From: Ciona savignyi
Lineage: Eukaryota > Chordata > Ascidiacea > Phlebobranchia > Cionidae
Length of the DNA: 64,000 nucleotides
Direction of reading: 5' to 3'
Assembly: GCA_000149265.1 (NCBI GenBank)
Contig: CH002657.1
Span: 428,300-492,299, forward strand
Part shown: piece after piece, positions 23,466 through 34,174 of the stretch
How positions within the stretch are numbered: position 1 is the stretch's first letter
How the letters are laid out: each line of letters opens with the position of its first letter
The notes under the pieces: model-generated
Seen by the model: only the letters and a program-made list of their open reading frames with translations
The model's database searches: none
What the model was told of the DNA's origin: nothing
Program-made: the position numbers and the translations under genes

Positions 23466-25541
23466 TCATAGTCGGATTCGAAATGAACTAAAAAAAAAGA
23501 TAAATATTAGAATTAATGTGTATGTATAACAAAAAGTATGTTTAAAATAATAAAAATAAACTTACAGTCTCAGTAATTGCACCATGAACATTATGTTTTG
23601 TCGCTATTAAATACAATATTCATATTTTAGTTAGATGCACAGCTTTAATAATATTACTGAATACTGAATAATTTGCAGAGCTGTTCAGTGTGCATATGGA
23701 TATTGCTTGATCAGAAAATGTTAACTAATTCTAAATTGATACATACTTGAGAAAGTCTGGTGCTTTTGAAATAACGTGTTCAAATTCAGCGTAAGATAAT
23801 TGCTCATCATCATCTAAATCTGCTTCTTGCATTATCTGGTAAAAATTGTAATTTGTTCTATTTGACAATTTAGTACAGGAGTACGGAAGGAATCACTGAT
23901 TGATTATTGCACTATGTTTATAAATCTAATTTTTATGATCAACAAACGAAAAACAAGTTATAAAATTTCGCATAAATCCTCTTCTATCCATTTGTTTATA
24001 AAATCAGAATACTAACAAACACACAAAAGGCTTGGTATAGAAGGTTTAATGAACGCACATTTTTAAGAAGTTGTTCCATCTCTTCCTCCTGCAACATTCC
24101 AGCAGTTCCTGTCAGACGGCTGACGATCATTTCAATGTCTTCAGCATCAAGCAAATCATCCTCGTTGAAATCTATTGGAGAGTACATGCAAGACCATCAA
24201 TACATTAGTTGACCAAGATTAGACTAACACAAAAGATGTAAATGACCAAAATAAATATAATATAAATGACCAAAACAAAATAAATAGCTAGTTTAAAGTT
24301 GAAATGCAAAACCTAAAACAAAAAAATATATTGCAGTATGGAGACTACTGAGATATACATCATCCAACCCACCATAAACTTTGAAAGCATATTCCACTTT
24401 TAAAGATTTAGGGGCCTGGTCACTAAATACACTCATCATGTCTAGAAAATCTTCAAAAGACAGACTTCCATCAAAATTTTCCGATGTAGAAAACACTCTG
24501 CATATGCGATCACTAAAAAGATTTGTAATTTGTTAACATATAAATACAATAGACAGTAGGGAGGTGTCAACAATTGCATCATTATGATGTAGTAAGTACA
24601 AACAAAAAGCACCTGTGAACAATTTTGGCTTCAAAAACTCGAAATCAACATTTGCTACGTGCTGTTTTGCTACGTTTTTAAACTTGCAAAACAAATTGGT
24701 AAACCAATTAACCGGTAACTAAAACACAGCCATAATTATGATATTATATAATACATAGGCCTATATACCTAAATGGGTTCACTTTTAGTTCAGGCATCTG
24801 GGTAACTTTTTCCATTGAAATTCTGCAAAGTTTGTTATTGTCCACTTCATCACGGTCAAGATCAGAAAATTTTTCAAAGACGCTGAAACATAAAGGTATA
24901 TTTTTAAGACGGATCATCTTCTGTGGTAAAAAAATCAGAGGTCAATCTTAGGTCGGAAAGAGGCCAAATCTTTGGTTGTGAAAACAAATTTCCTTGGTTA
25001 CACTGATCTGTTTAGTTTTTCGAACAAGGAGAAAGACAATTAGCAAGTTGCTAGATTTGCATGTTATAAAAATTATCTATATTTTAATATGATATATAGG
25101 GGTATTCCTGTGTGACAGGCATATGATTCCATATTAAAAAAATGTAAGTACTGGTACTATAAAATGAAATGATACTGTTTATCTGTTTACACATGTTTTA
25201 AGGGTAAGGGAAAAAAGATCATAATAAAACATGATTTCGGATCACATAAGTATTGGCAGAGAAATTTCTCTAAACAATACCAGAGCGGTAAGTTGAGTTT
25301 TTTGATTGCGAGTATTTTCACTTATAACCAGTCAAATCAAGAATTCTATGCTTACCTTAAAACTTCTTGTTTGGTGAAAAAGGTAAGTTCCTGGAATTAA
25401 GAGTATTAATGGCACCATAAGCTAGAAATATAAGTCTCATAAAACCTAACAACACTTAACCATTGAAAGCATATAATTACCGGTACATACCGAATATTCT
25501 TCAAGTTCATCTTTCGTGAAGTGACTGCTTTTAGATCCCAT
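23466..25541 (-). CDS. CIB1: Calcium and integrin-binding protein 1-like EF-hand protein
   Basis: A small EF-hand protein of the CIB family, which binds integrin tails, kinases and (for CIB2/3) TMC channels. Seven exons: 25491-25541, 25356-25390, 24769-24882, 24373-24512, 24059-24171, 23747-23835, 23466-23487; 187 residues (human CIB1 191). MGSKSS at the start is an N-myristoylation signal. CIB1-type signatures are [28 protein letters not shown] and [16 protein letters not shown]. The family's two active loops are present: EF3 [12 protein letters not shown], with Asp at position 12 as in CIB1, and EF4 [12 protein letters not shown]. Both lack the usual Gly at position 6. The tail [17 protein letters not shown] matches the C-terminal helix. 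The last exon encodes only seven residues, found by phase and homology. Similarity is nearer CIB1 than CIB2/3, by eye. Confidence 0.88.
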
Positions 25542-26117
25542 ATTTTTATTGATAATGCAATGTTGATACTGATGATCCTGGTGATAAACTAAAGGAATAT
25601 CACTGTAGCTGCTCTTTTAATAAAGCTATTTATAGCCGCTGTGACAACATAGTTTGGAGTGACCAGTGAACCAACACTGGATCGAGAATGACGTTTGTGA
25701 CGTCACACCTTAGTTTTCCTTCCAGCTGATGCTATTCACGTGATGCCACCCAAGCGTAATAAAGTAAACAACCGTGGATGTAATATTTCGAAAGGAAAAT
25801 AACGGAATGGGAAAATTGTTGGTTTTTTTTAAATTACAAGCAAAACTTGTTATATGAAATGCCAATGAACGATTTTTTGGAAAAAATAATTTTAAGATTG
25901 TAGGTATGCTCTTAATTTAAATTATTTTCTTTACGGAATAGATCATAACGAACAACGAAAAAGCGGAAACACATATGTGCCTAAACACTAAAGGTTGCAG
26001 AAGTCTGGGTAACATCATAAGTTCATAACCAATCAAATTTATTTGTAATTTTTATTGCGTTTTTACAGCTATTGATAATCTTTATTAAGCTTGAGTGTGC
26101 AAAACTGACCTAGTAAT
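25542..26117. promoter_or_regulatory. Divergent promoter region of CIB1 and XPNPEP1
   Basis: 576 bases separate the two oppositely directed start codons. A perfect CRE palindrome TGACGTCA lies at 25,698-25,705 and an E-box CACGTG at 25,737-25,742. The motifs are seen directly; their use is inference. Confidence 0.5.
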
Positions 26118-29100
26118 ATGAAAATAAAGGACACCGCAAAACTGCTCTCTCAACTTCGAGATGTTATGACTGCTGCATCACATGCATCTCAACCTTTGCA
26201 AGCCATCATTATACCTTCATCTGATGCACACCAGGTTGGCTCTTTTATATTTATCACATTGTATGGTGGCCGTACCCCCCCCTCGTTTTCGGATTATATA
26301 TACTTATTAATAAATTAAACATCAAATAAGATAGAACTGGGCCAGTCAAAAAAGAAGCTTAATCTAATCAAGAGGTAGGGAATAAGGGCAAATACCATAA
26401 ACAGACCAGGAGCTTGGTTTTTCACTCCGGCCACTTGCTATGGGTTAGTGTTGTTGGGGAAGGTAGTGACTGAATTTTGCCTTTATTCAATTGTAGTTAG
26501 CCACTGTTGTTGCACCATTAAATTAGATAAAATGAGTATCCTACCTTCCATTCAGAACCTCGTTTTTTTAAACCTTTATATTTTCTGGAGTAAATCATCC
26601 TACCTAACCTTCAATTTTAGGTGGGTATAAGATTTCAATAAAAGTTCATAATATGTCCTATAGAGTGAATACCTTGCTGAATGCGATTTGCGAAGAGCTT
26701 TTATATCTGGATTCACTGGTTCTGCAGGAACGGCTGTTGTAACCCAAAATCAAGCTGCACTGTGGACTGATGGCAGATACTTTCTTCAGGTTTCTTTTTT
26801 TCCATCAATATTTTAATCATGATTATTCCTAATTTTAAGATTTTTAACTAAAATATCTATTGTTTACATTAATCCAATTAAGTGTGTTGATTAAACTTGC
26901 AGGTCCACCAGAATATAACAGTGATTTTGATTTTAGGCTGAAAAAGAATTGGATTCCAACTGGAATTTGATGAAAATGGGAATGAAAGAAACTCCTTCTA
27001 TTGAGGATTGGTTGTGTTCTGTTTTACCAACTTGTTCTTATGTTGGTGTCAACCCATTTCTATATCCTGAAAGTGGGTACTTAATATTACCTTCCACATG
27101 GTTGTTCAAATAAAGAGGTACCAACAAGAAAGTGAGAAATGTACCTTGACAAACGACATTTTTAGGATAGGATACTACTTTTTATCACCTATAGGGGGAA
27201 ATGTTTTTGAATTATGTTGTGTCTTGTGTCCTCATTCTGCTAGATAGATATGTAAATATATTTTCCGGGTATATAAAATATATATATATATCAATTAATG
27301 TTATGATGTTAATGTTTAACATAATCATGTTATATGCATATTCAAGCTCTTTTTTCTTTTTTTTAACTATGTTTAAAACATTATTTATTTCAACAGATTC
27401 TTGGAACAAGATGAAATGTGCATTGGAAAAGCACGGACATAAGCTTTTGGAAACCAAGAAAGATCTTGTGGATGAGGTAACTGCATAATTTTGCATCACA
27501 TTGTTATAGTCTGATAATATTATTTTTGGTTAGGTGTGGGCAAACAGGCCATCTTACCCATGCACTGATCTAATGGTGGTGGATCAAGATGTGGCAGGTG
27601 CAACTTGTATGGAAAAGATAACTGACATTCGTCAAAAGATGAATGACAAGAAAGTGAAATGGATGGTTGTAACAGCGCTTGATGAAATTGCATGTACGTC
27701 TTCTTGTCAATTTATTTTAAGCTTGCAGAGTCTTTCCCTTTTAAAATATTATAAAAAAAAACTGATTACAAAGTAAGGGTTCTGTTTATTATGATCTTCA
27801 ATTTGTGAATTTATTGACGAATATTTTTAACAGGGTTGTTTAACTTAAGAGCATCTGATATTCAATACAATCCTGTCTTCTTTGCATATGCTGTTATTGG
27901 CAGCGAAAGCGTACAGTAAGTGATTTACTTAGTGAGTTTTCCATGCTTTTTCGGTTATTAGTAATGTTAGATACCACACAGGTAAATATATAAGAAAATG
28001 ATTTAATATATTATTTACGTTTCAGTTTGTTTATCAACCAATCGAGAATCAAAGACAACATTGCAAGTCATCTCACAGATAGTGTGGCACTGCATTGTTA
28101 TGATGATATTATCTCATTTCTTGAGCAAACTTGTTCCTCAGAAAAAGTGTGGCTGAGTTCAAATTCAAGCCATGCCATAGTGTCAAGCATATATGAGGTG
28201 AGAGCTGTGATTTAACCTCAAGTGCTAACCATTGAAATTAACGCAATTGCCATGTGCTAATATACTTGTGTTGTGCCATTGGTACATGAAAGACTTTGCT
28301 TATGGTTGCGGATGTTCTCATCTTGTGTTCAAGGTTTGGGCTGTTGGACCTAAAGGTTAAAAATAAATGTTAAATGGTGCAGATTATTTGCTAGATGCAG
28401 ATTACATCTAATTTATGGTCATATATAAACTATTGTAAACCAGTGAGAAGTAATGCATATGTCTTTTGATTTTCCTATGTGTTAATGACTGATTTAGATA
28501 ATGTGAACATTTTTACATCTTTTGTCCTGTATTTAAAATTGTTTAATGACTGCCAGATCATCAGTAAACCCTTTGATATCTCACTTTACTTTAGACAAAT
28601 TTTTACATAATAAAGACTGGAAAAATTGATGAAGTAGATAGAATCTAGCAATGCAGTGGATTTCATATATATATAAAATTAAACTGTCTTCACTAAATAA
28701 CCCTCACATACTTTTGTGCAGAAACATCGTCATGTTACACTTAACAGTCTTGTCAGTATGACCAAATGCTTCAAAAATGAATCTGAAATCAATGGAATGT
28801 TGAAAGCCAACATTCAAGATGCTGTTGCACTATGCAGATTTTTTCACTGGATGGAACAAGAGGTCTAAAACTTGTTAAGCATTTCATAATAATATTTTTA
28901 AATTAGTTTTGTTGCTCAATCATTTTTTTCCTTCTTACTAATGGGTGTAAGCTATTTGGCTAATAGTATAGCTGGCTAGTAAGCTATGCCCATAATCTTA
29001 CAAGTGCTATTAGTACGGTGTTAGCATATTATATGCTATTTTTTTGTTTAAATTTCAGCGAAATCTGTGGTTGAGCCATTTTTTGTAATTTCTGTTAAAT

Positions 29101-32100
29101 TGAATGTGGCAGTAAAAATTGTATACCAGTTCATGATTTACCAAGGTCCCTAAAGCCACCGTCACCGAATGTTCTGCTGCTGCTAAGTCCCTGGAGTTCC
29201 GACAACAAGAGGAAGGATTTGTTTCACTCAGCTTCGGAACAATATCCAGTTCCGGATCCACTGGATCCATTATACACTACAGGTATCTCATTATTTAGCA
29301 ATCCACTTGTTTGATAGTTGTGGTACTTCCTTTTGTTGTGAATACTTGGTAGATGTTTAATATATTGCTGAGTTTGTCTCTTGAGTCAACTTATGTGGAA
29401 CCAGTGCCCTATATATAAACCATACACTGCACTAAATTGCTAAGGGTCAAGCACCCTGTATTTTATAATTAGCCACGTTGTTGTATCTTACACCGGCTGT
29501 ACAAATTCACATCCATTTTATCCCTTAGTTTGTCTCATTGTGTTAATGGTAGTCATATAATTATTCAGCTGATGAATTATTATCACAATTTGACCATCAA
29601 TTAGTATTTGTCTGCAAAAGGTAAAATGCAGCTCTTTTATACAATGCTGCTACTGATTCTTTGAGTATCAGAGTTGGTGCACAAGCATGTTCAAGTAATC
29701 CCAATTACATTAAGATAACAATTCATATTATGTTTAGTCCAAATCCAGAAGCGGATCGTGTAATTGACGTCAATGAAGTTTATCTCTGCGATTCGGGAGC
29801 GCAGTACAGGTACTGTTTTGTTGTGCTGTGCTTAGTGTAATCAACATATGGTTCTATGGTTGTGTAAGATGCTGGCCACAATCAATTTTGGACATAATGT
29901 TACTGGGGCTGCAACGATACTTGTAGAAAAATATCGATCATCATGGGTCATCGTGTTATGCGTTTGTGAGTGCATAAACACTATTTTTACTCTTACTCAA
30001 GACATATTTTTATGCTAAGTTTCCCTAGCATAACAGACTGAAGGTTTTAAATATGAATTGTACATACCAGATCTGGTACAACTGACACAACACGCACAGT
30101 GCACTTTAGCCAACCATGTCAATATGTCAAGGAGTGTTTTACTCGAGTATTAAAGGTAAGTACAAAATGCAATGCAGAATGTGGTGTGCAATAATTCACA
30201 GTTTGTTACATTTTTCAATTTTTATCCAATATTGTGTAAGATACTCTTATTTAACATGAAACAGGTGTGAAAACAACTTTTCTGGCCATGTGCAAAATTA
30301 GGGCAAACATTTTTTAAATTATTGTGTGTACGAAGTTTAGTTTTGTAGTGTAAATTTATTTGTTTTGGATACTGAGCAATATAAGAGAAGCAATCGAGTT
30401 GGAACAGAAAGTTGTGATTGTATCTCTGTATGATGCATTAAAAAAATGTTTGCTTTTTTGACTCTCCAACAACTGTTATGCTGTTATGTCAATATTTGCT
30501 ATTATGATAAATTGTTGTTTTAAATGTCCATGAGTGAAGTCACTTACACCAAACTTACTGTACAGCCTCCAGGGATTAAAACTTTTGTATCTTTTGGCAA
30601 ACCAGAAATTAATTTAGTTTTTAACCTATAGCCTACCATCTTAAAATTAAAATATTATTTGTGCTTTATGCTACGACTGTTTTTTTAACTTCTTTTTACT
30701 TAGATTGCATGATATGCTTACAAACATGCACACAGGGACACATTGGAATTGCAAGTATTATCTTTCCTGCTGGCACGAAGGGCTACTGGCTTGACACACT
30801 AGCCCGAATGCATCTGTGGAAAGTTGGTTTGGACTATAGACATGGCACTGGGCATGGGGTGGGGAGTTTTCTTAATGTCCATGAAGGTAAAAAAAAGTTG
30901 TTATTTAACAGGCTTTAGAACAGCAATATTTAAATACTCCTTCTTAACTAATAATCATATTGTATATTTAGAAATTTTAAGACCCACAAGTACATATATT
31001 TTTGTTGGTGTTTTAATGTAAAGCCAAAATCTCAATTTTTTTATTTAATGAACAGGTCCAATTGGTTTGTATATCGGGAATAGTGATAGAGTTGTTACCG
31101 TTGCTTCTGATGTGGAACTGAAACCTGGACTCATAATCACAGATGGTAGGTTGGATACAGGTGTTGTTGCCTATTTTAAAATAAAAATTTCTTGTTATAA
31201 AGAATACAAAGCATTGTTTGTGTTTACAGAGCCCGGGTATTATGAAGACGGTAAATTTGGAATCCGAATTGAAAATGCACTTCTTTGCAAAACTGCAGAG
31301 ACGCCGGTAAACTTAAATTAAGTTCTTGAATGTTTGTTATGCTTGTTAAATGAATATTGTTTAAAAGTATAAATCTGCCTGGAAAAGTTGACCCTACGAA
31401 TTGCACCAACTTACTGATTAGATATTTTGGGGTAGGACAGGATACTCCTGAAAATGGTCACAGTTTATTACCCGGCAATTTTGTTGCTTAAGGCTATCAC
31501 ATTAGTAGTGTTTTATTTCTTAAAATTTGTAACTTATTTATTTCAATATACTAAAGAAAAACTAAATAAACTAAAACTGCTTTTCATTCCAGTATCAGTT
31601 TGGTGGAAAGCAGTTCTTGAAGTTTGAATCAATTGCATTAGTTCCCATACAAGCCAAAATGATTGATGTATCACTTCTGAGTACAGAAGAAGTAAGCTAT
31701 GCATGAATTTTCTTGTCTAAAAGAATACAAAAGTAACAGTTACCATATAATACATACTACTACTAATTGATAATGATGAAATTTAATTAATTTCTTAAAC
31801 ATGTTTGACTGCGACACCCTTTTTTAATTGTTCAATTTCTCAGAATTTTCTTCACTGATACTTTGTATGTTTATTTGGGCCGGAAAAATGCCAATGCGAC
31901 TAAAACTATGGCACAAAAACTATATCAAAATAAAAGCCAGTAACAAAAATGGAGGTACATCGAAAGTGAAGTCTATATGCCAAAATACCTACACATAAAA
32001 TATAATAGTGTTGTAGTAAAATACATTTAAAATAAATGAAATGTTAAAAAGGCAGAAGAAACACAAGTTGAATTTGCGTGTTATAGTGTAGTAGGATAGG

Positions 32101-32738
32101 ATATTCATGTTTATCCCCATGAAAAGGAAAACCAAGGGGGTTACCACACGGTCAATCGACAGATCACCTCACGCCCACCGTCAGGTTACTGGTGCTATTG
32201 CAGTGTGTTGTGTAATTGAGACATTCTTTCAATTTGGTAGAACCCATTAATCCACTGGGTTCAAGCGATGTCCGTTAAGTGTCTTGCCCAAGAACACAAC
32301 CAACTAACTAGCGACCAGTTTCGCACCTGCAACCTTTCGGCTGAAAGGCACCGCACTAAACCACCACACTAAACGGTCAGAGTGTATCAAAATGGACTGA
32401 TCCCAGTATTATGTTGTATAAGATAAATTGCAAAATAATTTAAGGTTTTGTTTATTAACATATGGTATTTTGATATGTACAAAAAGTTTTCATTAAAATC
32501 GGGAATAAGTGGCAAAACAACATCGTTACAACCTGTCATGGTTACATATTAGGAAAATATAAAGGAAAAATGTCTTGGTCCAACTGTGTATGTATAACAT
32601 GCTAAAATCCGCATTTTCCAGCTTTTGTGGTTGAACGATTATCATAAGAAATGCCTTGATGTGATTGGTCCAGAACTGAAGAAAGGCGGTCACAATGACA
32701 CCTATGATTGGCTCGTTGAACAAACTAAATCCTTGTAA
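26118..32738 (+). CDS. XPNPEP1: Xaa-Pro aminopeptidase 1 (cytosolic aminopeptidase P)
   Basis: A Mn-dependent M24 peptidase that removes an N-terminal residue preceding proline. Sixteen exons: 26118-26234, 26664-26789, 26937-27072, 27397-27476, 27534-27693, 27834-27915, 28026-28197, 28722-28862, 29146-29282, 29738-29809, 30071-30155, 30736-30886, 31056-31145, 31230-31306, 31593-31691, 32622-32738. Phases join into 613 residues (human 623). The N-terminal creatinase-like domains include [20 protein letters not shown] and [10 protein letters not shown]. The pita-bread domain has all five metal ligands: Asp in LCDSGAQY, Asp in GTTDTTRT, His in [16 protein letters not shown], Glu in DEPGYYEDG and Glu in FGIRIEN. 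There is no signal peptide, consistent with the cytosolic form. The donor after exon 8 is GTCTAA, a weak site. Intron 15 contains a SINE. Firm identification. Confidence 0.95.
32092..32382 (-). mobile_element. tRNA-derived SINE, near full length (copy 2)
   Basis: Same family as the copy at 20,085 and in the same orientation. On the minus strand it has the tRNA-like head with B-box-like AGGTGCGAAACTGG, then GTTGTGTTCTTGGGC, the CTGAACCCA-like block, and a 3' end GAATATCCTATCCTAC. It lies in the last intron of XPNPEP1. Confidence 0.85.
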
Positions 32739-33524
32739 TTTGTCATTTACTCAATCCTAAATTTTGCCAATTATTACTATTTCATTTATTAAAATTAAGT
32801 TTGTACTTAAAAAGTTCAAGTATTCTAAGATGCCATATTTTAATTTTTGAATTTGAACTTTGAGCTGTATATCATTTTTTTTATTATTTAAAAAATGACA
32901 GTTTCAATTTCTTGAAGTATCTATATATAAAAGTATGATCTACAAGAGTTCTCCAAAAACAAATATGATCTAGAAAATGGTTATCGAATTGTTTGATGTG
33001 ATTTATACAATGAAAGAGTTGCAATACATTTGATTAATTGCACAAAATGGCCAAAATGAGTGACAAACAGTAAGCGATTACCAAGTTTAAGGCATAATCT
33101 CGATTACAGCAGGTAGATTTAATGTACAAACATTAAAAAAATCCATGACTTTTTATTATATTACCTTTGTTGATGGACTTCATAAATAGTTTAAACTGGG
33201 TTTACTTTGTGATGACATATTGGAACTGTATGCTAATTTGTTTTGGAGATAGACCATTAAGGGGCATCCTGGACATAAACCATGCCAGAGAGACGGTCAC
33301 TATAAATACCATCTGATCTGGGTACGGGGATTAGTAGCATTGTACCAACACAGAACGCAACCAAAGTACCGGTACTTGTATATTATATTTGTAATGCATG
33401 CCACAACAGTTCAGACTGTCGAACGCATTTTAGTAAGAAGTGTTGGTCGGAAATAGATAAATGGCTTTTTTTTAATGTTGAAAAAAACTATAAACATATT
33501 CTACGCGATTGTGCTATTGGACCA

Positions 33525-33561
33525 GAGATATATAAACAAGAGTCTCTTGTTTATATATCTC
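33525..33561. repeat. Perfect 18-bp inverted repeat with one-base centre
   Basis: The left arm GAGATATATAAACAAGAG and its exact reverse complement are separated by a single T. ATTGGAC occurs just outside both sides (33,516-33,522 and 33,564-33,570), which looks like a short duplication flanking an inserted palindrome. Confidence 0.8.
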
Positions 33562-33639
33562 CGATTGGACAGGGTACTTAACGAACGTCGAGTGGATCTG
33601 GTGGATTTAAAATTTAAATCAAAACACTATGAAAACAGA

Positions 33640-33890
33640 TAGGGTAGGATATTCATGTTTATTTTTGTAAATGGAAAAACGCAAGAAACGTTGTGAAAAA
33701 ATCAATCAGATTACCTCGCGATTACCTACACAAGCGTTCTTAAACGGATAACCGATGGATTACCTCGCGCTATTGCAGTGTGTTGTGTATTATTTAAATC
33801 ATTTTTTTTTATTTAGAACCAACTACCAGGTTCGAACCTAGCCCACACAGCGACGAACTTACCCTCCGAAATTTACCACAATCTGACAAA
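33640..33890 (-). mobile_element. Diverged SINE copy
   Basis: AGGATATTCATGTTTATTTT at the left, ATTACCTCGCGCTATTGCAG in the middle and a B-box-like CAGGTTCGAACCT at the right follow the order of the good copies but with many changes and an insertion of T-rich sequence. Confidence 0.6.
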
Positions 33891-34174
33891 TACCCAGAAA
33901 ACGCCGCAGAAATGGCGTATAATAAAGTTTTTATATACAGTGACAGCAATTTTTCTCAATTTCACTGATGCGTAACGAAACTTAATCAAGCGTTTATATT
34001 TCGTAAACAAACTTTCTCGACAAACGCTGCAAATTTAGATTATCCTTTCACAAATGCAAACAAAGTAGCCTATGGCAGCTGGTGCATGAAATATAACTCA
34101 CATGGTAGGTAAACAAACCTACCACTACACTGACTAACGAGACTCATTTTTGCATATGCAGACAGAATTAAAAC

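Larger units (their letters stand above)
32739..34174. other. Intergenic region between XPNPEP1 and the BDH1-like gene
   Basis: No gene is supported. ATTAAA near 32,787 is a plausible XPNPEP1 poly(A) signal. A perfect 37-bp hairpin (33,525-33,561) and a diverged SINE copy (about 33,640-33,890) are listed separately. The remaining sequence is AT-rich. Confidence 0.45.
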
